Shown: piece after piece, positions 51,970 through 61,734 of the stretch
Layout: the number at the start of each line of letters is the position of its first letter
Numbering within the stretch: the first letter of the stretch is position 1
Translations under genes and position numbers: made by a program
From: Nematopogon swammerdamellus
Lineage: Eukaryota; Arthropoda; Insecta; Lepidoptera; Adelidae
Assembly (NCBI GenBank): GCA_946902875.1
Contig: OX336343.1
Location: 17,283,596-17,347,595 of the forward strand
Length of the DNA: 64,000 nucleotides
Reading direction: 5' to 3'
The notes under the pieces: model-generated
Database searches by the model: none
What the model was told of the DNA's origin: nothing
What the model saw: only the letters and a program-made list of their open reading frames with translations

Positions 51970-52335
51970 ACACCGCGGTCTGCGGCAGTCATGTGAATTT
52001 TTTCCAATCTGTTTCAAATGTTTGATGATTTTTGGGTTGGAAATATTCGTGTTACGTGACAAAGCTTTATCTATGTATCTAGAAATATGCCACCAAACAG
52101 ATACTGTGTGCGCTGCCTGGGTGGAAATAAATAGATTGTTCAAACACAGAGGGTTCCGTAGCTATAACCTTCTTGCGCGCATACCGAGTGCCTGCGCGGT
52201 TCCCTCATTAAGATCCATATTGCTGTCGTTCACCCCGAACGCCCCGCGCCGCCACCCGCGAGACGTTTCTACGCTCAGATTATAGAGTAGGGAAGAAAGT
52301 CGTTAAAATTGTTTTGGAAATTCAAATAATATATG
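51970..52335. other. No recognisable feature
   Basis: GC-rich patch at 52140-52270. No assignable frame or repeat. Confidence 0.4.
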
Positions 52336-52337
52336 AA

Positions 52338-52567
52338 ACAAGCTGTGCCCGCGGCTCCGCCCGCTCTCATATTTCACTTCACTGCTAACCTCATAAGCTA
52401 TTTAGCGTGATAGTAAGTAGCCTATAGTTGATGGGAAGAATCAAGCTATCCGTAGAATTTTGTTTTATTAAAATCGGTTCAGTGGTTCTCGAGTTATAAG
52501 CGGACAGACAGACACTCAGACAGACAGAAAGCAGACGTTGGATTTTATTATAGGTAAGGATAAGGAA
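52338..52567 (+). mobile_element. RTE-like LINE 3' end, copy 1
   Basis: ACAAGCTGTGCCCGCGGCTC, CTGCTAACCTCATAAGC, GTAGCCTATAGTTGATGGG, AAATCGGTTCAGTGGTTC, GAGTTATAAGCGGACAGACA and CGTTGGATTTTATTATAGGT. This is the non-coding 3' end that lepidopteran RTE-like LINEs leave behind. Almost identical to 57012-57240. Confidence 0.75.
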
Positions 52568-52569
52568 TT

Positions 52570-53830
52570 TACAAACAAGAACTGCCTACAATTAACTAAA
52601 AGAAGAAAAAAAAATCATAGTAAGGCTAAATAATAAAAATAAAATGAACAAAAAATGTTGTGTTGAATCGTCTAATGGCGGACAAGCCGGAATCGCAGCG
52701 GTGCTTGGGTTCACCAACGACGTCGGCGCCCATTAAATGAGATAGGAGCTCTCATCTATGGGTACCGACCGAGCGAGCGAGCATAACGCCCGGTACATTC
52801 CCCCTCTGCACGGCCAGACTGACGCGCTGGAGGACTTATCAAATATTCTTTTTTACTAAACCTTTTTACACTCACCAACTTGGTCGTATGTTCACCAACA
52901 ACTTTCACTGTGCGAAAGCGCATTCGTAAGGGAAAATCACAGCTTCTCGGAAAATACGAAGCCAGGCCGTTCGAGAAATCAGCGCGATGGTATGCCCGGG
53001 GCAGACTCGCCTGCTGTGTAAAACCTGTGGTAAAATGATGCTTGAAGACAGCGACCCGACCATGTTATTGTCGGTTCTAGAGCTGGCGTGGTGCGAGTGC
53101 TGAGCCACTTAGAGCTCCGTAACCAATGTGGAGAATTGGTAGACATGCGAATAATGTAGATCGGTATGTCGGTGCTACACACACTTATATGTGGATGTGG
53201 GATGGATTTCCCACGAGCTAATGACGCTGACGTAAGTCTGTCATTCGAGACCGGTGGATCCCCGGTACACATTAGGTGGTGGTCATATGCACTTCCACGC
53301 ATATACATAGCTGGTGAAAACAAAAGCCTTTGGGCTAGTACAAAACGCTGAGGCCCTGGGCACAGGTTGCGGTTGGATAGGGTGCTGACCCCAGTGGCAG
53401 TGAAGGCTTCACCCCCGGCTCTCGACTTCGGTCGGGGGTTCCTTCGGGTGGACGGGTGGTGGCTCGGATCGGCTGGGGAAAGGTCGCAGCCCGTGTTTCC
53501 CATGGGATTTTTTTCGGAAGAACGGACGTTCGACAGAGCAGCTATGGGGCCTCGATCTGGCATACATGATCACTGTACTCGCAAGAGTGCAGGTAGTAGA
53601 CGTCTGGATTTTGTAGCCGAAAGGCTGGTATCTCTGGACGTCTATAAACAAAAACGTAAATCAAAACTAAATGATAGAAAAGAAAGTTTGTCGGTTCTAG
53701 AGGTCGCGAAAGTGACTACAGTGTCTTCATGTCGTTACTTGTAACTGGAGGAATAAACAAGAAGTTTGTATGTCCCCAGCTAGATAGTATTTGGTTCGTT
53801 AGGTACCACAGAAGACACAGGAGAATACTT
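52570..53830. other. GC-rich unassigned block with long frames
   Basis: Higher GC than the surroundings at 52660-53650. The longest frame is minus-strand 52979-53563 (194 codons), overlapped by plus frames of 61 and 125 codons. None has a domain I recognise. TCGGTTCTAGAGCTGGCG (53072) and TCGGTTCTAGAGGTCGCG (53692) share a 13-base string ~620 bp apart. Composition and length suggest a decayed retroelement or an unrecognised host sequence; I cannot tell which. Confidence 0.35.
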
Positions 53831-53836
53831 TTTTAA

Positions 53837-54207
53837 TTTTTTATGGAAACTGACACGGTTGGCTACACCCACTACATCCGCGATGTCAGCCCATAACACC
53901 TCTGTGAACTAGGTGCCATGTCAGTGCTTCACTTCCTTCATGCCGGGTACACTGAACTGGACGGAAAATACGAACTATTTACATAGCCGTTTCAATCGCC
54001 CTTTCATTCAGTGCGGTGGTATCAACCCGGGCGGGTTAAACCTTACCCCTAGTAGGGTAAGAAGGGAAGGGACCTAAGTTTTACGTGTTACCACGGTCAG
54101 CCTCCAACGGTCGAGCGGTCAACCATTCAAGTACTGACCGCGCCCAGATGTCCTTATTATCACGACCGACACAGTCGACCGACCGCACCACTAAGCTACC
54201 GAGACAG
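53837..54207 (-). mobile_element. Near-full-length SINE-A (head 1)
   Basis: Minus strand: head start TGTCTCGGTAGCTTAGTGG, 5S-like core partly decayed (GGGCGCGGTCAGTACTTGAA), GGAGGCTGACC, a hairpin reduced to CGTGG-TAA-CACG by a five-base deletion, then a full body with A-run. More diverged than 56526-56918. Confidence 0.85.
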
Positions 54208-54214
54208 ATACTTA

Positions 54215-55040
54215 ACTTCCACATACTGCTTGCTTATGAAAATCCTGAAAGATTTCCAGAAAAACATCGAGGAAAAAGAATGATACATACTCCATCAGGA
54301 CGGAAAAAATGTTTCCCTAACTCATACATAACTATATTAATAGAAGTACTGGTTTTACTACAGAATTCAACGGAAAACCACCTACAAGTAACATTTAAAA
54401 TATTTCGACAAAGTGTTTCAGCACTCAAATAAATAGTTGGGTAAAAATATGGTCGCGGATGCAAAACCGAAGACCGTTCGAAATTCAAAATTAAAATTTG
54501 TGACATATTCAAAACCAAATAGACAGCGTCCAGTTTTTTCATTCGAAATGCAAATTTGATCACGGAACAATATCTCCCGAATGGTTTGTTCGAAATTCAA
54601 AATGATTGCGAATTCATTGTCGTTGATAAAGACATTCTGTCCACAGAACAGCGATCGGCGGCGGCTTTCCCCCAGCGCGCGCGGCGAGTTTTCTTGCTCT
54701 GTGGTTCTGTTCTATGCTATGTCCACACCACATATCAACACGCGTCGTGCCACGTACGACCACGTGTGCGCGTGTTAACACCGCTAGTTACCTCCGTCGT
54801 CGTCGCCGCCAGAGATAGCTATCTTCTAATCACGTTATATGTACGCTAATTGAATTCTTGCACGTAACTACCTGCTTTTAAGAGTGGAAGTCAATGTTAG
54901 TTTCTATGAAGAATGTAATATTTTATTGCTACTCGCAAAGGTAAAAAACATTGCGCGAATATTTTGTTTATTATTTCGAAAATTGTGTTGGGGGAACTAT
55001 TTTATCTTCAACTCACTCTTAACACGCCTTAAAAGAAACG
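54215..55040. other. No recognisable feature
   Basis: Several frames of 60-115 codons overlap on both strands with no recognisable domain. GC-rich patch at 54640-54800. Confidence 0.4.
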
Positions 55041-55044
55041 ATAA

Positions 55045-55268
55045 TTTTTAGGGTTCCGTATCCGCACGGGACCCTATTAATAACCCTACGCTGTCTGTCT
55101 GTCTGTCTGTCTGTCTGTCCGAGGGCTGTATCTCTTGAACCGTAATAGGTAGCCCGTTGAAATTTTCACAGAATATGTGTTATTATGGCCGATATAACAA
55201 CAAATATTACAAATAAGAAAAAGTAAAAAATTCACGGGGTTCCCCATACAAGAAACTAAAAAAAATCT
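55045..55268 (-). mobile_element. Element C, minus copy of an inverted pair
   Basis: TTTTTAGGGTTCCGTATCCG, GGGACCCTATTAATAACCC, (GTCT)5, CGAGGGCTGTATCTCTTGAA, GAAATTTTCACAGAATATGT, ATAACAACAAAT, TTCCCCATACAAGAAACT. Its outer (5') end meets the start of the next, oppositely oriented copy at the shared GTGCGAG hairpin. Confidence 0.8.
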
Positions 55269-55652
55269 GTCATGTGCGAGTTTTACTCGCGCACAGAGGT
55301 TTCCGTATCTATCCGCTGTCAATAATATCCGCCTATCTTTTGTCTTTCAACAATGCAATGTATAAAGGCCTGTGGCTCCATCTATTATTCAGTAGCGTGA
55401 CTAATCGATTTTTCGCACGTTTGTTGTATGGGAGCCCCCCTTATTTTTTAACATTTTCTTTTTTTATTATTTGTTGTTATATTCGCCATAGTAACACATA
55501 TTCTGTGAAAATTTCAACGGGCTACCTACTGCGGTTAAAGAGATACAGCCCTCGGACAGACAGACGGACGGACGGACGGACGGACGGACGGACGGACAGA
55601 CAGACAGTGGAGGCTTAGTAATAGGCTTCCGTACGGGTTACGGAAACGTAAA
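55269..55652 (+). mobile_element. Element C, plus copy of an inverted pair
   Basis: TGTGCGAGTTTTACTCGCGC, GAGGTTTCCGTATCTATCCG, CAATGCAATGTATAAAGGCC, GTTGTATGGGAGCCCCCC, TCTGTGAAAATTTCAACGGG, a (GACG)n run at 55563-55599, and GTACGGGTTACGGAAACG. Closest relative is the reverse-strand copy at 60095-60650, but this copy lacks ~155 bp between ATATCCGCC and TATCTTTTG. Confidence 0.8.
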
Positions 55653-55655
55653 AAG

Positions 55656-55790
55656 TGTATGCGCGCCATCTACCGAAAACAGTATGAGGCATTTTAACTA
55701 TGTATGAATTTTAACTAATAATATGAATCATTTCATAAAACATGCCATAGATGGCGTGAGTGGCGTTGACCATGACATGGCGATTTCAAA
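55656..55790 (+). repeat. Small repeat beside element C
   Basis: GCGCCATCTACCGAAAACAG, ATGAGGCATTTTAACTA, CATGCCATAGATGGCGTGAG and CGTTGACCATGACATGGCG. The same segment lies reversed inside the element C copy at 47048-47160. CGCCATCTA near one end and its complement TAGATGGCG near the other suggest a small inverted-repeat element. Confidence 0.65.
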
Positions 55791-55799
55791 TTTCAAAAT

Positions 55800-56380
55800 T
55801 TTTAATTAGAGACTTGCGAGTTCGTCCGAGAGGGACGACGCTCTACAGCCGGCCGGATGGTCTCTTTCTAAAGCTCGACACGTATTATTTGCTACGGGGA
55901 ACTGTAGCGTACTTTTCAATATTGATATAGGTACATAAACATACATAGTTTACAAACTCTAAATTATTAACAGTAGTTTCAGGTTAAACGATTACAACGA
56001 GGAAGCGTTGATGAAACTAGCGCGTTGCAGAAACAACACAAAAGCAACTCTACAGTGAACGGGAGCCCCCTGAAAGTTGGCCCTTTATTGGAGTTAATTC
56101 TGGCTGAGGTTATTAAAACGTAAGCGGTGTTGCGTGACTTGAACCCTTCTCTGTTGATTAATGAAAATGTTTAAAAAGTCATCAGGTGTGCCCTTTGATG
56201 TACATCGAAAGAAATTTGTTGACATTTTTAATTTTCTGGAATGCGTAGTTATATAAAAAAGCTTGAAATATTACTTAACTTTATTTCAAGCTTTAAAAAA
56301 AACCGCATGCAAATCGGTCCACTTTTTAAGATAAGTAATTTTTGATTACTTAATTACTTGATTACTTGATTACAAACATA
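55800..56380. other. No recognisable feature
   Basis: AT-rich. AAGCTTGAAATA/TATTTCAAGCTT forms a 12-bp palindromic pair at 56259-56293. Nothing else is assignable. Confidence 0.4.
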
Positions 56381-56384
56381 GCTA

Positions 56385-56940
56385 AGAACCATCCCGATTA
56401 AACCAGCTTTCTAATAAAAAAACCGCATCCAAATCGTTACCTCCGCTTGGGAGCTACGATGCCACACCCTGACACACCCATACACACATACACACACACG
56501 TTAAACTTATAACCCCCTCCATCATGTCAGCCTCGATAGCTCAGTGGTGCAGACAGTCAACTGTCGCTATTGAATGTTAAGCAACGCTGGGTGCGGTCAG
56601 TACTTGGATGGGTGACCGCTGACCGTTGGAGGCTGACCGAGGTTCGGATTCCTCGTAAAACTGTAGGTCCCTTCCCTCCTAATCTTACTTGTTGGTAGGG
56701 TTTAACCCGCCCGGGTTGGTACCACCGCACTGAATGAAACGTCGGTCGAAACGGCTATGTAAATAGTTTGTCTTTTCCGACCAGTTCAGTGTAGCCGGCA
56801 CGATCAAAGAGGGAAGCACTGACATGAAACCTAGTTCACCCGGTGTTATGGGCTGACATCACGGACGTTGTAGGTGATGTAGCGAACCGTGTCAGTTTCC
56901 ATAAAAAAAACAAAAAAATTGCGTCGGGGCATGCATTGTT
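56385..56940 (+). mobile_element. Dispersed repeat interrupted by SINE-A
   Basis: 56385-56525 (CGATTAAACCAGCTTTCTAA, ACCGCATCCAAATCG, GCTACGATGCCACACCC, (CACA)n, AACTTATAACCCCCTCC) and 56919-56940 (TGCGTCGGGGCATGC) are two halves of a repeat that is uninterrupted at 58855-59004 (AACTTATAACAACC then TTTTGCGTCGG). The SINE-A at 56526-56918 sits at the join. This is a retroelement-like 3' region of unknown clade. Confidence 0.65.
56526..56918 (+). mobile_element. Full-length SINE-A (head 1), nested
   Basis: The most complete head: GTCAGCCTCGATAGCTCAGT (box-A-like), 5S-like core at 56577-56620 (TTAAGCAACGCTGGGTGCGG and CAGTACTTGGATGGGTGACC), closing GAGGCTGAC (56629-56637) exactly complementary to 56526-56534, and T-arm hairpin CGAGG/CCTCG (56638-56655). 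Complete body and an A8-C-A7 tail. The 112-nt span between the closing stems is close to the 5S rRNA length. Confidence 0.92.
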
Positions 56941-57011
56941 TACGTGTTTTATACTTGTAACAAACTATTGTATTATATGAAATTGTATTATAACGATGTA
57001 TTATATATAAC

Positions 57012-57269
57012 AACAAGCTGTGCCCGCGGCTCCGCCCGCTCTCATATTTCACTTCACTGCTAACCTCATAAGCTATTTAGCGTGATAGTAAGTAGCCTAT
57101 AGTTGATGGGAAGACAAGCTATCCGTAGAATTTTGTTTTATTAAAATCGGTTCAGTGGTTCTCGAGTTATAAGCGGACAGACAGACAGACACTCAGACAG
57201 AAAGCAGACGTTGGATTTTATTATAGGTAAGGATAAGGAAGGAAGGAAGGAAGGAAGGAAAGGAAGGAA
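57012..57269 (+). mobile_element. RTE-like LINE 3' end, copy 2, with (GGAA)n
   Basis: Nearly identical to 52338-52567 over ~225 bp (ACAAGCTGTGCCCGCGGCTC to GGTAAGGATAAGGAA), with a short deletion (ATC) and a slightly different GACA run. Ends in (GGAA)n at 57236-57269, probably grown from the element's own AAGGAA end. Confidence 0.8.
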
Positions 57270-57352
57270 ATATCAAAACGTTGAATATGGGTTATTTTAA
57301 ATCAACGTGGTTAATATACATTGTTATAATTAAAAAAGCTTTACTCGCGATA

Positions 57353-57618
57353 TTTTTTTAGGTTTCCGTACCCCACACGGAAGCCTATTACTAAAGCCTA
57401 CAACGTCTGTCTGTCTGTCCGTTCGTCCGTCCGTCCGATAGCTGCATCTTTGGACCCGTAATAGCTAGCCGGTTGACAGAATATGTTGTAATTTTGGCGG
57501 ATATAATAACTAGTAATAAAAAATAAAAAAAATATATAAAAATTAAGATTACATAAGAAATGTATTTTTCCGACTTTTTTTTGTCGATGCGCGAGTCCGA
57601 CTCGCATTTGACCGATTC
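57353..57618 (-). mobile_element. Element C copy
   Basis: TTTTTTTAGGTTTCCGTACC, GGAAGCCTATTACTAAAGCC, (GTCT/GTCC)n, TTTGGACCCGTAATAGCTAG, TGTTGTAATTTTGGCGGATA and the terminal hairpin GCGAGTCCGACTCGC at 57591-57605. Shares its 3'-end wording with 15830-16083. Confidence 0.75.
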
Positions 57619-57881
57619 TTTTCGAGCTAATAGGAGTCGACGACGTTTCGGTTCGAACGTATGGGCAATCATAATTTTATTATCAATTCAATGTGAAAAA
57701 AATTTACAAATTCTCTATAGCATCAAACATAGATATTTAAAAACTAAAACTTTGACAAAAAAAATCTATAAATGTAGTTAGGTACCTATTCGTGTGAGTG
57801 GGCGTTAGAAACCTATAACCACATCGCTATTAAATTTATTAGAATGCTAATAAAAATTGAACCAATAACTGCTCATCCATA

Positions 57882-58100
57882 TTAATACTCAAATGCGGTC
57901 TTCATCTCTTTCATTCTGAAGCTCTCTGTAATGGTTTCCATCTCTTTTTTACATTCGTTCGTGAAAGACAACTTGGATCGGAACTTATTACGGATGCGCA
58001 GTCTAGACTTGCACAATTTCAGTTTCAGTTCGAGCTGGAATAGTTTTTGCGGGACTTTTTCATGGAACCTTATTATTAGATTCCATTGACTTTTTGCCTT
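57882..58100 (-). other. Stop-free minus frame, possible terminal exon
   Basis: A 72-codon frame without an early ATG, Lys/Glu/Leu-rich (LFQLELKLKLCKSRLRIRNK, then SKLSFTNECKKEMETITESF), ending in TAA at 57882-57884, with AATAAA ~50 bases farther (57833-57838 on this strand). On the opposite strand TTTTTGCCTTTCAG at 58091-58104 is a good splice acceptor. Either strand could hold a terminal exon, or neither. No family recognised. Confidence 0.2.
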
Positions 58101-58319
58101 TCAGGCGGCAGAGAGAACGCCATGGATAAAACTTGCAGGAAACGATAGTTATAATTATTAAGGACACGAAGAAGAGATTAAAGATCTAGTAGTTAAAGAT
58201 ATTCAAACTATTAAATATTTGAACCTTTTTCTTATGGTTTTACTTTAGATATATTATTTATTAATTTTTTTCAAAATAATACATACAAGAATTATCCAAT
58301 TCGCCTAAACTAAAAAAGT

Positions 58320-58499
58320 TTACAAATAAAAAAAAAACCGACACATTAACAACCCTTAAAAAGTAAAAAATAATTTCCGCTTACCGAGTGTATTTTTTTT
58401 ACTTGGCGGTCCCTCGACGCCTTTGATTAACTGAGCGGAAATTATTTTTTATATTTTAAGTGTTGTTTATGTGTCGGGCGGGGGGTTTTTTATTTGTAA
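58320..58499. mobile_element. MITE, 180 bp, ~65-bp inverted ends
   Basis: Left TTACAAATAAAAAAAAAACC, GACACATTAACAACCC and AAAAAATAATTTCCGCTTA are mirrored on the right by GAGCGGAAATTATTTTTTAT, GTTGTTTATGTGTCGG and TTTTTTATTTGTAA. Gaps lie in the A/G-rich outer part. The centre reads GGCGGTCCCTCGACGCC. No coding. Confidence 0.8.
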
Positions 58500-58557
58500 T
58501 TTTACTTTCATTACAAGTTTTTAAGAGAATAATTCTGACTTGAAATAATTTTGTTAA

Positions 58558-58854
58558 TTTTTTTTTATGGAAACTGCCATGGTTGGCTACTTCACCTACC
58601 TACTACATCCGTGATGTCAGCCCATAACACCTTGGTGCTTCCCTGCGGCCGTGCCGGCTACACTGAACTGGACGGAAAACACAAACTATTTACATAGCCG
58701 TTTCGACCGACCTTTCATTCAGTGCGGTGGTACCAACCCGGGCGGGTTAAACCCTACCACCTAGTAATGTAAGAAGGGAGTCATATCCCTTAGTCGCCTT
58801 TTACGACATACACGGGGAGAGATGCAGTGGGTCTATTCTTTTAAAGTACCGGCC
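58558..58854 (-). mobile_element. SINE-A body carrying head 2
   Basis: Minus strand: GGGCCGGTACTTTAAAAGAA, CACTGCATCTCTCCCCGTGT, GTCGTAAAAGGCGACTAAGG, ATATGACTCCCTTCTTACAT, then ACTAGGTGGTAGGG and the rest of the body, with a ~30-base deletion between GTGTTATGG and the GAAGCACC block. T-run (A-tail) at 58558-58566. Same head/body joint as 43946-44244. Confidence 0.88.
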
Positions 58855-59004
58855 CCTAGTCCGATTAAACCAACTTTCCAATAAAAAAACCGCATCCAAA
58901 TCGGCCCATATGTTTGGCGGCTACGATGCCACACACAGACACACAGACAGAAAGACGGACGCGTCAAACTTATAACAACCTTCCTTTTGCGTCGGAGTTT
59001 AAAA
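58855..59004 (+). mobile_element. Dispersed repeat, ungapped copy
   Basis: CCGATTAAACCAACTTTCCA, ACCGCATCCAAATCGGCCC, GGCTACGATGCCACACAC, (CAGA)n, AACTTATAACAACCTTCC and TTTTGCGTCGGAGTTTAAAA. It serves as the empty-site reference for the copy broken by SINE-A at 56526. Confidence 0.65.
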
Positions 59005-59042
59005 ATATAAGATAGCACATAAACAAATTATCGCATTTTGTA

Positions 59043-59299
59043 TATAAGGTCTTTCAATAGTAGGTAACCATACGCTAAGGGGTGTATGTGTATCAGATAC
59101 TGATCACGTTCCCATACCAATGATTTTTTTACGATATAAAAAACCTACTTATTAAGGTGAAATACGCTCACTTCACGTATTAAATTTGAGGAATGAGTAG
59201 GTTTTTTATATCGTAAAAAAATTGGTATGGGAACGTGATCAGTATCTGATACACATACACCCCTTAGCGTATCGTTACCTACTAATGGAAGACCTTATA
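59043..59299. mobile_element. MITE with ~105-bp arms, TA-flanked
   Basis: Arms 59043-59150 and 59196-59299 (outer ends TATAAGGTCT / AGACCTTATA) match with very few differences, around a 45-bp centre. Reading the terminus as TAAGGTCT leaves TA on both sides, which fits a Tc1/mariner-type target, but the AT-rich flank makes that weak. No coding. Confidence 0.85.
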
Positions 59300-60090
59300 T
59301 TTCTTATAAAAAACTATTGTTGTCTTCAAGACTGTTGCATGCATTTTCGACGGAACTGGTTCACCAAACGGTTTGAAATTATGTTCAGTTGTACTTTCAT
59401 TGTTGCTTTTGGTTGTATTGCGATTTAGTTGATATTGAATACGACGCACTAAACGTCTCATACATATCTCACAATAACACGTAATAATAACTCCACCACC
59501 GCAAGTCGTCTGGCAGTAAAATTAAATATCGTCGCTTTGAATTCTACATTTTGAAGTGGAAGTTTCTCCCTCTCTCCAATTGGTCGACCCTTCGGGGCGC
59601 TGCTTCATCGCCAACTCCAACTGCAAACTGTTCTGCAATCACTTCGTTTCCGCAGGTTTAATTACTCCAAAACTTCCTCAAAACCATCGAGCGGTAGCGA
59701 TAATCACTAGCAAATTTTATTTAAAAGTTTCGCCTGCAGTTTGCGTCCGCTTTGTAACAAAGTCGACTATTTCGCGTCGCGGTGGGGGACCTTCAAAGTT
59801 GGATCTTGGAGAACTTCGACATTGCCAGGCGAAGATTTCAAATCATAGAAGAGGCATCTAATCGACATGGCGAACAGTACTACATTATGAACTAAATGAC
59901 ACACAAAATGTCACAGCAGAAATCGTAAGTGGAAGCCGAGAAATTATAAAATGCCCTATTGTGCTACATTTCAGTGTAAAACCCATAGCCGCACAAATAA
60001 TTTTGATTATAATGCTTAAATAGACAACAGTGTTTATGTTTTTAATTTTGGATTGATAAGTTTGACCTGATGAACATTTCTTTGATAAAC
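59300..60090. other. No assignable gene
   Basis: The plus frame at 59556-59861 (101 codons) has several Cys but no pattern I recognise. Unique-looking DNA otherwise. Confidence 0.4.
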
Positions 60091-60094
60091 ACAA

Positions 60095-60650
60095 TTTTTA
60101 GGTTTCCGTATCCCGTACGGAAGCCTATTACTAAGCCTCCGCCGTCTGTCCGTCCGTCCATCCGTCCGCCCGTCTGTCCGAGGGCTGTATCTCTTGAACC
60201 GTAATATAATAGGTAGCCCGTTGAATTTTCACAGAATATGTGTTACTATGGCGGATATAACAACAAATAAGAAAAATAAGAAAATGTTAAAAATTAAGGG
60301 GGGCTCCCATACAACGAACGTCCGAAAAATCGATTTTAGTCACACTATTGAATAATAGATGGCGCCACAGGCTTTTATACATTGCATTGTTGAAAGAAAA
60401 AAGATAGCCGCTTCTTAATCTTTGGTCGTTCCAAAAAAATAATTTTCAGAAGTTTGATGTTTGACAGATTACTTTAAAAAAATAAAGTGACGTTACTATG
60501 GTAACAGCTGTCAGTGGGCAGTGGATAATTAATTCAAATTCGAAGACCATGCCACCTGAGCGGATAGGCGGATATTATTGATAGAGGATAGATACGGAAA
60601 CCTCCGTGCGCGAGTAAAACTCGCACTTGACAGATTTTTTTTTCTATAAA
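60095..60650 (-). mobile_element. Element C, longest copy
   Basis: Minus strand from AAAATCTGTCAAGTGCGAGT, ACTCGCGCACGGAGG and TTTCCGTATCTATCC, through a ~155-bp segment absent from 55269 (including GTTACCATAGTAACGTCAC) and TTGTATGGGAGCCCCCC, to (GACG)n and CGGAAACCTAAAAA. Both ends therefore carry a CGGAAACC/GGTTTCCG motif in inverted orientation. At 556 bp it is the best candidate for the family's full length here. No transposase frame. Confidence 0.8.
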
Positions 60651-60748
60651 CAACTACCTACGAATAAAAAAAAAAACAAAGTAAATAATATTAATCTAAC
60701 TATCAGTAAATTTCAAAAATCATCATTCAATCAATTTCAATCATTCAT

Positions 60749-61734
60749 GTATTACGATCGTGTGTAATGTATGACGATCGTGTGTAATGTATGACGATCG
60801 TGTGTAATGTAGGACGATCGTGTGTAATGTATGACGATCGTGTGTAATGTATGACGATCGTGTGTAATATATGACGATCGTGTATAATGTATAACGATCG
60901 TGTGTAATGTATGACGATCGTGTGTAATGTACTAATGTATGACGATCGTATGTAATGTAGGACGATCGTGTGTACTGTATGACGATCGTGTGTAATGTAT
61001 GACGATCGTGTATAATGTATGACGATCGTGTATAATGTATAACGATCGTGTGTAATGTATGACGATCGTGTGTAATGTATGACGATCGTGTGTAATGTAT
61101 GACGATCGTGTGTAATGTATGACGATCGTGTGTAATATATGACGATCGTGTATAATGTATAACGATCGTGTGTAATGTATGACGATCGTGTGTAATGTAT
61201 GACGATCGTATGTAATGTATGACGATCGTGTGTAATGTATGACGATCGTGTGTAATGTATGACGATCTTGTGTAATGTATGACGATCGTGTGTAATGTAT
61301 GATGATCGTGTGTAATGTATGACGATCGTGTGTAATGTAGGACGATCGTGTGTAATGTATGACGATCGTGTGTAATGTATGACGATCGTGTGTAATATAT
61401 GACGATCGTGTATAATGTATAACGATCGTGTGTAATGTATGACGATCGTGTCTAATGTATGACGATCGTGTGCAATGTATGACGATCGTGTCTAATGTAT
61501 GACGATCGTATGTAATGTATGACGATCGTGTGTAATGTATGACGATCGTGTCTAATGTATGACGATCGTGTGTAATGTATGACGATCGTGTGTAATGTAT
61601 GACGATCGTGTGTAATGTATGACGATCGTGTGTAATGTAATGTATGACGATCGTGTGGAATTTATGAAGATCGTATGTAATGTATGACGATCGTGTGTAA
61701 TGTATAACGATCGTGTCTAATGTATGACGATGGC
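60749..61734 (+). repeat. 20-bp satellite, ~48 units
   Basis: Unit TATGACGATCGTGTGTAATG; the perfect palindrome ACGATCGT sits in nearly every unit. Variant units recur in the same order: an AGGACG unit, two standard, an AATATATGACG unit, then TATAATGTATAACG, at about 60811-60891 and 61340-61420, with the last two also at 61134-61160. The spacing of the AATATAT variant is 268 and 260 bp, i.e. ~13 units, which indicates higher-order duplication. One 8-bp insertion (ACTAATGT) near 60931. Confidence 0.95.

Noticed and set aside
51573..52143. Frames of up to 150 codons on both strands
   Set aside because: Their length comes from the stop-free CCGCC-type minisatellite; translations are Pro/His/Arg or Arg/Gly runs.
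52979..53563. 194-codon minus-strand frame as a gene
   Set aside because: No domain, start context or codon pattern that I recognise, and plus-strand frames overlap it; kept only as a finding.
60749..61734. CRISPR array
   Set aside because: Units are contiguous 20-bp tandem repeats without unique spacers, in a eukaryotic genome.
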